The position numbers and the translations under genes were made by a program. The notes under the pieces are model-generated. The model ran no database searches. It was given only the letters and a program-made list of their open reading frames with translations, and was not told the origin of the DNA. Below are positions 37,878 through 45,960 of a stretch of DNA of 64,000 nucleotides, piece by piece (within the stretch, counting starts at the first letter, position 1; every line of letters begins with the position of its first letter). Origin of the DNA: Micromonospora pallida (lineage in GTDB: Bacteria; Actinomycetota; Actinomycetes; Mycobacteriales; Micromonosporaceae); the NCBI RefSeq assembly GCF_900090325.1, contig NZ_FMHW01000002.1:124001-188000 (forward strand), in the 5' to 3' direction.

Positions 37878-37972
37878 CCCCGTCCCACCCGCACCGGGCG
37901 AACCGACGCAGGGCGGTAGGCATGGCCGGGGCGGGGACGGGTAGCCCGGGGAACCGGCGAGGGAGGGCGGCC

Positions 37973-39112
37973 ATGGGGGAGCTGACCATCGGGGTGCTGG
38001 GCTCGTACGGGGGGCGCAACCTCGGGGACGAGGCGATCCTGACCGCGCTCCTGGCCGACCTGCGCGACCAGCAGCCGCACGCCCGCCTGGTCGTCTTCTC
38101 CCGCAACCCCGCGCACACCCTGGCCCACCACCCGAACGTGGAGGCGGTGCCGTGGGAGGGGGTCAGCCGGGTCGACTCGGCGGCCGTCCTCGACCGGCTC
38201 GACCTGCTCATCCTCGGTGGTGGCGGCATTCTCTACGACCGGGAGGCCCGCCGCTACCTGCGGGTGGTCCGGGTCGCCCAGGAACGCGGGCTGCCGCTGC
38301 TCACGTACGCGGTCGGGGTCGGGCCGCTGACCGAGAGCGTGGACTGCGGCATGGTCCGGGAGACGCTGACCGGCGCGACCGAGGTGACCGTCCGGGACGA
38401 GGAGTCCCGGGTGGTCCTAGAAGAGGCGGGACTGCTCACCCCGATCACGGTCACCGCCGACCCGGCGTTCCTGCTCGAACCGGCGGACTTCCCGATCCAC
38501 CTGTTGCGCGAGGAGGGCGTACGGGCCGGCAAGCGGCTGGTCGGGATGAGCGTACGGGAACCGGGCCGGGCCGCCGAGCGGCTGGACGTGGACGCCTACC
38601 ACCGCCTGCTCGCCCAGGTCGGTGACTTCCTGGTGCACCGGATCGACGCCGACGTGGTCTTCGTGCCGATGGAACGCGACGACATCCGCCACTCGCACGG
38701 CGTGATGTCCCACATGACCGCCGCCGACCGGGGGCGGATTCTGCACGGTGACTACTCACCGTCGCAGGTGCTGGGGTTGATGCGCCACTTCGACCTCGCC
38801 GTCGGGATGCGCCTGCACTTCCTGATCTTCGCCGCGATGGCGAACATCCCGTTCCTGCCCCTGCCGTACGCCGGGAAGGTTTTCGACCTGGCCCAGCGGC
38901 TCGGGGTGCCGGCGCTCAAGGGGGTGGCCCGGGAGGTGGAGGGGCCGCTGCTGGCCGAGGTCGACCGCCTCTGGGACGAACGCGACACCCGCGCCGAGTC
39001 CGTCTCCCTGCGGGTCGCCGAGGTGTGCGAGCAGGCCCGGGGTACCTCTCGGGTGACCCGGGCGGTGCTGGAGGGCCTACGCTCCCGCACCCTTGCCCGG
39101 GTCACCGCGTGA
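37973..39112 (+). CDS. Polysaccharide pyruvyl transferase family protein
   Basis: A 379-residue protein of the pyruvyl transferase superfamily, which adds ketal-linked pyruvate to cell-wall polymers. The N-terminal GSYGGRNLGDEAILTALL and the LLILGGGGILYDRE motif are characteristic, as is the later GMRLHFLIFAAMANIPF block. The CsaB group (S-layer anchoring) is the closest I can name. The ATG at 37973 follows GGGAGGG closely and fits the family start. It stands 95 bases after the hydrolase gene and is cytoplasmic. Confidence 0.85.
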   Translation: MGELTIGVLGSYGGRNLGDEAILTALLADLRDQQPHARLVVFSRNPAHTLAHHPNVEAVPWEGVSRVDSAAVLDRLDLLILGGGGILYDREARRYLRVVRVAQERGLPLLTYAVGVGPLTESVDCGMVRETLTGATEVTVRDEESRVVLEEAGLLTPITVTADPAFLLEPADFPIHLLREEGVRAGKRLVGMSVREPGRAAERLDVDAYHRLLAQVGDFLVHRIDADVVFVPMERDDIRHSHGVMSHMTAADRGRILHGDYSPSQVLGLMRHFDLAVGMRLHFLIFAAMANIPFLPLPYAGKVFDLAQRLGVPALKGVAREVEGPLLAEVDRLWDERDTRAESVSLRVAEVCEQARGTSRVTRAVLEGLRSRTLARVTA

Positions 39113-39139
39113 GCGACCCACCGGCAGCGTGCGGGAGGT

Positions 39140-39343
39140 TCAGGTGGCGGGACCGCGCCAGCAGTAGCGCCAGGCCGGTTCGCCCTCAGCAGACTCAAGT
39201 TCGTAGATCTCCGCGCCGGCCAGGCTGCCCGCGGCGAGGTGGTGGTGGGTCAACGGCGGCCGGCCGTTCGGGTCCAGTTCGACGGTGATGGTCTCACCGT
39301 CGAAGGCGCCGCCCACCAGGGAAATCTCTGCCGTGGATGCCAT
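39140..39343 (-). CDS. Small conserved-looking hypothetical protein
   Basis: A 67-residue acidic protein (MASTAEISLVGGAFDGETIT...), with alternating strands and ending YCWRGPAT. The ATG at 39343 is the first reasonable start, preceded by an AGGA-containing leader. It faces the pyruvyl transferase gene (27-base gap between stops) and diverges from the DinB-like gene. I know no function. Confidence 0.6.
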   Translation of the reverse strand: MASTAEISLVGGAFDGETITVELDPNGRPPLTHHHLAAGSLAGAEIYELESAEGEPAWRYCWRGPAT

Positions 39344-39487
39344 GGCCCCATCCTGCACCGGCCACCGTCGACCCGCACGACCATTCCGCGACCGGGGCTC
39401 ACCCCGGACGGCTGTCGGGGCGGGGCGGCGGGACGCGTCCGGGCAAAAGAGGCAGCAGATGTCGGTCTTCCCCGTTACCGTCTGCGC

Positions 39488-40021
39488 ATGGCCGATACCT
39501 CGACCGACGTGTCCATCGACCCCACGCTCGCCCCGGTGGTCGCCCGCACCGGGGACGAGCGCGCCGTGCTGGAAGCCTTCCTCGACCTGCACCGGGGCGT
39601 GGTGCTCCGGAAGCTGACGGGCCTCACCGACGCCGACGCGGTCCGCCGGCTGGTGCCCTCCGACACCACCGTCGCCGGGGTGGTCAAGCACCTGACGCTG
39701 GTGGAGACGAACTGGTTCCCGTGGCTGCTCGCTCCGGAGCCCGGCGAGGAGCACGTGTTCTCCGTCGAGGCGAGCCGGCAGAGCTGGACCGTCGGTCCGG
39801 AGGACACCGTCGAGAAGCTGACCGCGGACTACGAGGCGGCCTGCGTCCGGTCCCGGGAGGTCGCCGCCCGGTTCCCCCTCGACCACGTGGTGCCCCAGCC
39901 GCAGCTCGGCGAGGTGAACCTGCGTTGGATCTACGTCCACCTGATCGAGGAGACCGCCCGGCACGTCGGCCACGCCGACATCCTGCGGGAGCTGACCGAC
40001 GGGGCCACCGGAGCGCTCTGA
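39488..40021 (+). CDS. DinB-family (DUF664) protein
   Basis: A 177-residue four-helix protein of the DinB/DUF664 superfamily, which includes mycothiol- and bacillithiol-dependent enzymes. DERAVLEAFLDLHRGVVLRK opens the bundle; His ligands for a metal are likely in VVKHLTLVETNWF and HLIEETARHVGHADILRE, the typical three-His arrangement. As actinobacteria make mycothiol, a mycothiol-linked transferase or isomerase role is possible but not shown. Its ATG is 39488 and the gene stands alone. Confidence 0.85.
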   Translation: MADTSTDVSIDPTLAPVVARTGDERAVLEAFLDLHRGVVLRKLTGLTDADAVRRLVPSDTTVAGVVKHLTLVETNWFPWLLAPEPGEEHVFSVEASRQSWTVGPEDTVEKLTADYEAACVRSREVAARFPLDHVVPQPQLGEVNLRWIYVHLIEETARHVGHADILRELTDGATGAL

Positions 40022-40051
40022 CCCGATCCCGGCGGGCGACCCGCGTCGTGG

Positions 40052-40927
40052 TCAGCGTGGCGGCGGGAGCAGCCCGGACGGGTACTCCATGCCGTCGTGG
40101 GTGCAGGCCGCCGCCGCCACCTCGGCCGCGTACCGGGCCGCCGGTTCCGGGTCGGCGCCACGCAGCCGGACGGCGACGAACCCGGCCGCGAAGGCGTCGC
40201 CCGCCCCGTTGCTGTCCACCACCGGCGCGGGCGGTGCCGTGGCCGGCACCCGCACCGGCGGTCGGTCCGGCCGGTACAGCACGGCGCCGTCCGCCCCGTG
40301 GGTGACCACCACGGTCCGGGGAGACAGCGTGGCGGCGAGGTCGGCCGCCGCCCCGCCGAGGCGTACCCCGCTGACGAAGACCAGGTCGGCGACCTCGGCG
40401 AAGGGCCGGTGGTAGGGGTTGTGGCCGTCCCAGTCGTGCAGGTCCGTCGAGAGCGTGACCCCCTCGGGGAGGGCGGCGCGCAGGGCCGGCAGCAGGTCGC
40501 GCGTCCAATCCATGATCGACAGGTGTACGTGGGACGCCCGTGCGACCAGTTCGGCCAGCTCGGCGGCGGTGAACGGCGGCGACCCCTGCCACGGGCGGGC
40601 GTCGTACAGCGACATGCGTCGGCCGGTCGGATCGACCAGGTTCACCGACCGTCGGGTACCCCGGGGATCGGTCCGCAGCACCGCCGTCACATCCGTGCGG
40701 GACAGTGCCGCCCGGATCACGTCGCCGGGCGGGTCATCGCCGACCACGTCGACCACCGTCACGGGCAGGCCGAGCGCGTGCGCGGCGAGGGCCACCCCGG
40801 ACCCGGTGTTGCCGATCCGCAGGTCGACGGGGTCGACGGGGAGGGAGTCGGCCAGGGGCAGCGGCAGCGCGGGCACGCGTACCCGCACGTCCACTCCGAG
40901 GCCACCGATCACCAGAAGGTCGGACAC
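40052..40927 (-). CDS. PfkB-family carbohydrate kinase
   Basis: A 291-residue ribokinase-like kinase. The ATP/anion-hole motif is DSNGAGDAFAAGF near residue 238 with the catalytic Asp, and the N-terminal sugar-binding region is GGLGVDVRVRVPALP with GNTGSGVALAAHALG. It phosphorylates a sugar or nucleoside, unidentified. Start is GTG 40927, at the fold's first strand (MSDLLVIGGLG); the longer frame upstream is low complexity. It converges with the DinB-like gene and is divergent from the SNF2 gene (64 bases). Confidence 0.87.
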   Translation of the reverse strand: MSDLLVIGGLGVDVRVRVPALPLPLADSLPVDPVDLRIGNTGSGVALAAHALGLPVTVVDVVGDDPPGDVIRAALSRTDVTAVLRTDPRGTRRSVNLVDPTGRRMSLYDARPWQGSPPFTAAELAELVARASHVHLSIMDWTRDLLPALRAALPEGVTLSTDLHDWDGHNPYHRPFAEVADLVFVSGVRLGGAAADLAATLSPRTVVVTHGADGAVLYRPDRPPVRVPATAPPAPVVDSNGAGDAFAAGFVAVRLRGADPEPAARYAAEVAAAACTHDGMEYPSGLLPPPR

Positions 40928-40991
40928 GGTGCCCGACGCTACCCGGGGGCGGCTCACTATCCTGTGCCGGGGCGACGACGAGGGGGGACGT

Positions 40992-43900
40992 GTGCTGGTC
41001 ATCCACGGGGTGTGGCTGGTCGGCGTCGGGCTCGCCCTCTGGGCCGAGGAGAGCACCGCACCCGCGCGCCCGCCCCGCCGTCCCGGCCGTCCGCCCCGGG
41101 AACGCCCGCATCCCTTCGCCGCCGACGACGCCGTACTGGCCGCCGTGCTCGGCCCGGCCGCCACGTCCGCCAGCCCGGGCACGGTGGTACTCGCCCTGCC
41201 CACCCGGGGCGGCGCGCCACTCGACTCACCGGAACTGGTCCGCACCGCCGCCGTGGAACCGGTCCGTGGGCCGGTCACCCTGGCCCGCTGGCGGGTGCCC
41301 ATCCTGGCGTACGCGCCAGCCGACGCCCTCGCCCTGCTCCGCCGGGTCGACGGGCACGCCGGGGTGCGCGGGGCTGGTCTGCGGCACCTCGCCGAGCTCG
41401 CCACCTTCGCCACGGACCTGGTGACCCGGGGCCGGGTGCTGCCCGTGGTGGCCGACGACGCCCGACCGGGTACCGAGGCCACCGGACGGGCGGTCGCCGT
41501 CTGGCATCCGCTGCTCACCGGCGCGGACGCCGGGTGGGTCCGCGCGCTCACCCTGGCCCTGCCGCCGTCCGTGCGCGCCGCCGTGCCGGACGCCACCGCC
41601 CACCGCGCGCCGCCCCGCGCCGTCCGGACCGCCGCCGCCGGATCGACCCCGGCAGTCTTGGCCGCCGAGGGCGGGTCGGACAACGGGCGGTCGACGGCCG
41701 AGGCCGGACCGAGCCCGGCCGACCTGGTCGCCGACGCGCTCGACGCGCTCACCGACGCCGCCGCCCGGGCCGCCCTGGACGGTCTCCGGCTGCCCGGTAC
41801 CGGGCGACGCGACCCGGCCGCGGCCTGGCTGACCGCGCTGACCGGCCGCCGACCCGGATTCACCGTCGTCCCGGCCGACCGGGACGCGCTCCGCGCCGAA
41901 CTGGACGCCTGGCAGCGCGACGCGGTCGGCAACCCGGTGCGGGCCAGCTTCCGGCTGACCGAACCGCCCATCGACCCGGACGCCCCCGGTGACCCGGACA
42001 CCTGGCGGGTCGAGTTCGGGTTGCAGGCCGCCGACGAGCCGGGCCTGCTGGTCGGTGCCGGCCCGATCTGGCGCGACCCGGCCAGCGCCACGGTGTTCGC
42101 CGACCGGCTCGACGCCCCGCAGGAGACGCTGCTGGCCGAACTCGGCCGGGCCAGCCGGCTCTGGCCGGAACTGGACGGCGCGCTGCGCACCGCGACACCG
42201 GAAACCCTGGACCTGGATGCCGAGGGCGCCCACCGGTTCCTCCGGGAGGGCGCCCCGGTACTGCACGCCGCTGGCTTCGGGGTGCTGCTGCCCGGCTGGT
42301 GGCGGCGTCCCGGCGCCCGGCTCGGCGCGCGGTTGCAGGCGCGCAGCCGGACCGCCCCGGGCACCGTGGCGGCCCAGAGCGGGGTTGGCCTGGACGCGCT
42401 GGTCGACTACCGCTGGGAGCTGGCCCTCGGCGACCAGCCGCTGACCGCCGAGGAACTGGCCGCGCTGGCGGAACGGAAGAGCCCGCTGGTCCGGCTGCGC
42501 GGGCAGTGGGTCGAGCTGGACCCGAAGCGGCTCGCCGCCGGGCTGCGGCTGCTCCGCTCCTCCGGCGAGCTGACCGTGGCCGACCTGCTCCGGCTGGGCC
42601 TCGCCGACGAGGCGGACGCGTCCCTGCCGGTGCTGGAGATCAGCGCCGACGGCGCGCTCGGTGACCTGCTCTCCGGGCAGGCCGAGCGGCGGCTCACCCC
42701 GCTGGACCCGCCGCCGACCTTCCACGGCACGCTGCGGCCCTACCAGCGGCGGGGGCTGGCGTGGCTGGCGTTCCTCCAGTCCCTCGGGCTGGGCGGGATC
42801 CTCGCCGACGACATGGGTCTCGGCAAGACGGTGCAGTTGCTCGCCCTGCTCGCCGCCGACCCGCCGGAGGCCGGGCCGACCCTGCTGGTCTGCCCGATGT
42901 CGTTGGTCGGCAACTGGCAGCGGGAGGCCGCCCGGTTCACCCCCGGGCTGCGGGTGCACGTCCACCACGGGACGGACCGGGCGCGCGGCGAGCGGTTCGC
43001 CGAGGCGGTGCACGAGACCGACCTGATGATCACCACGTACTCGGTGGCCGCCCGGGACGCGATGGCGTTGGCTGGCGTCGACTGGCACCGGGTGGTGGTC
43101 GACGAGGCGCAGGCGATCAAGAACGCGGCGACCCGGCAGGCCGAGGCGGTACGGACGCTGCCCGCCCGGCACCGGATCGCGGTCACCGGTACGCCGGTCG
43201 AGAACCGCCTCGCCGACCTCTGGTCGATCATGCAGTTCGCCAACCCCGGCCTGCTCGGCCCGGCTGCGACCTTCCGCAAGAAGTACGCCGAACCGATCGA
43301 GCGGCACGGCGACGAGGAGAGCGCCGGGCGGCTGCGCCGGGTCACCGGCCCGTTCGTGTTGCGGCGACTCAAGACCGACTCCTCGATCATCTCCGACCTG
43401 CCGGAGAAGCTCGAGATGGACGTGCTCTGCAACCTGACCGCCGAGCAGGCCGCGCTCTACCAGGCGGTGGTCGACGACATGCTGGCCAAGATCGAGTCCA
43501 GCGACGGGATCGAACGGCGTGGCCTGGTGCTGGCCACCATGACCAAGCTCAAGCAGGTCTGCAACCACCCGGCCCACCTGCTGCGCGACGGCTCGGCGCT
43601 GCCCGGCCGCTCCGGCAAGCTGGCCCGGCTGGAGGAGATCCTCGACGAGGTGCTCGCCGCGGGGGAGAAGGCGCTGCTGTTCAGCCAGTACGCCGAGTTC
43701 GGCGGCATGCTGCGCGGACACCTGGCGGCCCGGTTCGGTCGGGAGGTGCTCTTCCTGCACGGCGGGGTCGGCAAGGCCGACCGGGACGACATGGTCACCG
43801 GCTTCCAGGCCCTGGGCGGCCCGGCGCTGTTCGTACTCTCCCTCAAGGCCGGCGGCACCGGTCTCACCCTGACCGCCGCCAACCACGTCGTGCACGTGGA

Positions 43901-44150
43901 CCGTTGGTGGAACCCGGCGGTGGAGGACCAGGCCACCGACCGGGCGTTCCGGATCGGGCAGCGCCGACGGGTCCAGGTCCGCAAGTTCGTCTGTGCCGGC
44001 ACGGTGGAGGAGCGGGTCGCCGCGATGATCGCCGACAAACGCGGCCTGGCCGCGCGGGTGGTGGGCAGCGGCGAACAGTGGCTCACCGAACTGTCCACCG
44101 CCGACCTGCGCGACCTGTTCACCCTCGACCCGCAGGCGGTGGCCGGGTGA
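40992..44150 (+). CDS. SNF2-family helicase
   Basis: A 1052-residue Swi2/Snf2 ATPase. The first 580 residues are an Ala/Arg-rich bacterial SNF2 N-terminal region; the core starts at about 580 with LRPYQRRGLAWLAFLQSLGL, Walker A DDMGLGKT near 605-613, the DEAQ Walker B box near 702, and motifs V/VI (SLKAGGTGLTLT, DRAFRIGQRRRVQ) in the C-terminal lobe. It would move along DNA and remodel nucleoprotein. Start is the GTG at 40992 (MLVIHGVWLVG). Its stop overlaps the SWIM gene start, so the two are made together. Confidence 0.94.
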   Translation: MLVIHGVWLVGVGLALWAEESTAPARPPRRPGRPPRERPHPFAADDAVLAAVLGPAATSASPGTVVLALPTRGGAPLDSPELVRTAAVEPVRGPVTLARWRVPILAYAPADALALLRRVDGHAGVRGAGLRHLAELATFATDLVTRGRVLPVVADDARPGTEATGRAVAVWHPLLTGADAGWVRALTLALPPSVRAAVPDATAHRAPPRAVRTAAAGSTPAVLAAEGGSDNGRSTAEAGPSPADLVADALDALTDAAARAALDGLRLPGTGRRDPAAAWLTALTGRRPGFTVVPADRDALRAELDAWQRDAVGNPVRASFRLTEPPIDPDAPGDPDTWRVEFGLQAADEPGLLVGAGPIWRDPASATVFADRLDAPQETLLAELGRASRLWPELDGALRTATPETLDLDAEGAHRFLREGAPVLHAAGFGVLLPGWWRRPGARLGARLQARSRTAPGTVAAQSGVGLDALVDYRWELALGDQPLTAEELAALAERKSPLVRLRGQWVELDPKRLAAGLRLLRSSGELTVADLLRLGLADEADASLPVLEISADGALGDLLSGQAERRLTPLDPPPTFHGTLRPYQRRGLAWLAFLQSLGLGGILADDMGLGKTVQLLALLAADPPEAGPTLLVCPMSLVGNWQREAARFTPGLRVHVHHGTDRARGERFAEAVHETDLMITTYSVAARDAMALAGVDWHRVVVDEAQAIKNAATRQAEAVRTLPARHRIAVTGTPVENRLADLWSIMQFANPGLLGPAATFRKKYAEPIERHGDEESAGRLRRVTGPFVLRRLKTDSSIISDLPEKLEMDVLCNLTAEQAALYQAVVDDMLAKIESSDGIERRGLVLATMTKLKQVCNHPAHLLRDGSALPGRSGKLARLEEILDEVLAAGEKALLFSQYAEFGGMLRGHLAARFGREVLFLHGGVGKADRDDMVTGFQALGGPALFVLSLKAGGTGLTLTAANHVVHVDRWWNPAVEDQATDRAFRIGQRRRVQVRKFVCAGTVEERVAAMIADKRGLAARVVGSGEQWLTELSTADLRDLFTLDPQAVAG

Positions 44151-45118
44151 GCCCCGCCGCGCGTGGCCGGTTCGCCGACTACGGCCGGCCCCGCCGGGTC
44201 TCCGGTGGACTGCGCGCCCGCAGCGAGCGGGGCGCGATCGGAAAGTCCTGGTGGTCCCGGCGGTTCCTGGAGGTGCTGGAGTCGTTCGCGTTGGGCACGC
44301 GGCTGACCCGGGGACGCGCGTACGCCCGCGCCGGCCAGGTGCTCACCCTGGACGTCGCGGCCGGCGCGGTCACCGCCGAGGTGCAGGGCTCCCGGCCCCG
44401 GCCGTACCAGGTCCGTATCGAGCTGGACCGGTTCCCGGAGCCACTCTGGACGCGCCTGGAGGAGGCCCTGGCGGCGCAGGCGTTCTTCAGCGCCCGGCTG
44501 CTCGCCGGTGACCTACCCGCCGAGCTGGAGGAACTCTTCGCCGCCGCTGGCGCGCCCCTCTTCCCCACCGGGGTGGGCGACCTGGCCCAGCACTGTTCCT
44601 GCCCCGACGTCGCGGTGCCCTGCAAGCACCTGGCGGCCACCTTCTACCTGCTGGCCGAGGCGTTCGACGCCGACCCGTTCCGGCTGCTGCACTGGCGCGG
44701 CCGGGAGCGCGACGAACTGCTCGACCGGCTGCGTGCCCTGCGCGGCACGTCCGGACCCCAGCCGGCCGCCCCGGCCAGCACCCAGCCGGCCGCGCAGCGT
44801 TCGGCCCCGACCCGGGCGGCCGGTGCCGCGCGGGTGCTCGGCGACCTGCCCACCCCACCCCTGGCCGACCTGGTGGACCGGTTCTGGCTGCCGCCGGTGC
44901 CGCTGCCCGAGCGGCCGCCGACCCTGGCCACCGATCCGGAACTGCTGCTGCGCCAGCTCGGACCGCCCGGCAGCGCCCTCGGTGGCCCGGGCCTGACCGA
45001 GCGGCTGCGCCGGGCGTACCAGCGGTTCGGCGCGGCCGACCTCGGCTCCGTCGAGGTCGGGACCAGCCCCGACAGCGACCCGCCCGACACCGTTCCCGGC
45101 GTCGGCGACCGGGCGTGA
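44147..45118 (+). CDS. SWIM zinc-finger protein, partner of the SNF2 helicase
   Basis: A 323-residue protein with a SWIM zinc finger CSCPDVAVPCKH (Cys150, Cys152, Cys159, His161). The N-terminal part (RFADYGRPRRVSGGLRARSE, KSWWSRRFLEVLESF) is conserved in the family that pairs with bacterial SNF2 proteins, and the C-terminal part after 210 is Pro/Ala-rich. SWIM domains bind DNA or protein. It starts with GTG in a GTGA overlap with the SNF2 gene. The pair is widespread in actinobacteria, and its biological role is not settled. Confidence 0.9.
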   Translation: MSPAARGRFADYGRPRRVSGGLRARSERGAIGKSWWSRRFLEVLESFALGTRLTRGRAYARAGQVLTLDVAAGAVTAEVQGSRPRPYQVRIELDRFPEPLWTRLEEALAAQAFFSARLLAGDLPAELEELFAAAGAPLFPTGVGDLAQHCSCPDVAVPCKHLAATFYLLAEAFDADPFRLLHWRGRERDELLDRLRALRGTSGPQPAAPASTQPAAQRSAPTRAAGAARVLGDLPTPPLADLVDRFWLPPVPLPERPPTLATDPELLLRQLGPPGSALGGPGLTERLRRAYQRFGAADLGSVEVGTSPDSDPPDTVPGVGDRA

Positions 45119-45248
45119 CGTCGATCCGTCTCCCGACGCCGGCCGCGCCCCGTGCCCCGACAGCGTCGGCCACTCGTTCCCCGATGGTGCCGGCGACCCG
45201 TGCCCCGGCGGTGTCGGTGGCCGGTCCGCCGACCGGGTCGGCGGAACG

Positions 45249-45506
45249 TCACAGCCATCGCCGTCGGTACCGCCACAGCAGGGCGGAGCTGGCCACGAGC
45301 ACCACGGCGCAGACCGCGCCGACCACCCGTCCGGCGAGCACGGTCATCGCCGGCAGCGCGGCCCACAACATGATCGTCAACAGCACCAGGTAGCGGCCCC
45401 GGCGAGCTCGCGCCCGCTGGTCGAGCCGGGCGAAGAACGCCGGGTCACTCTCCCGGAGGTTCCGGGTGATCTCCTCGAACCTGCGCTGATCCTCTTTGCT
45501 GAGCAT
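45249..45506 (-). CDS. DUF3040 small membrane protein
   Basis: An 85-residue protein of the actinobacterial DUF3040 family: an N-terminal amphipathic part with the motif MLSKEDQRRFEEITRNL, then two hydrophobic helices (about 38-56 and 60-78) and a basic end WRYRRRWL. Its function is unknown. It starts with ATG 45506 and converges with the SWIM gene (130-base gap). Confidence 0.88.
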   Translation of the reverse strand: MLSKEDQRRFEEITRNLRESDPAFFARLDQRARARRGRYLVLLTIMLWAALPAMTVLAGRVVGAVCAVVLVASSALLWRYRRRWL

Positions 45507-45960
45507 GGCGGTGCCTTCCCCTCACGCGGTTCAGCGGTCCGGCGGCATACCCGCTGCGACGGCGACTCACGCCCCTGCTGCTGCTTCTTTGCCCCGCGTG
45601 CGAGCACCGGACGTCGGCGGATCGACCACCTCAGCACCCTGTTAGTGGGACCTTAAGTTTCACTGTGCCGCCCAGCCGGTCCGATCTCGCCCCAAGGTGG
45701 GAAAACGTCGCGTTCGGGCCGTCCGCCACCGAGTCGGCCCTGCTCCGGACGCCCGGTGCCGGACCAGCGGATGTCCGGCCGGGCCCCGGACCCTTCTGAG
45801 CGGTGTCTTAAGTGGCCTTCCGTGCGGTGTTCGTGCACCTTGATGGCCCTGCACCCCTTGATTACCGTGCCGTGGCACCCCCCTCCGCAACCGCCGCCCG
45901 CACCGGCCCGCCGCCCCCGGCGCCGGTCCCGGCCGGCGACCAAGGAAACAGGATTGGTAC
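45507..45960. other. 454-base intergenic region before the DUF1800 operon
   Basis: This gap between divergent genes holds no gene I can support; its frames are low-complexity. It contains two TTAAG-centred spots (near 45652 and 45803), which are A/T-rich for this genome and may be parts of promoters for the large plus-strand operon. No clear hairpin or box could be assigned. Confidence 0.5.

Noticed and set aside
41226..43895. An 889-codon minus-strand frame
   Set aside because: It is antisense to the SNF2 helicase core and has no recognisable domain.
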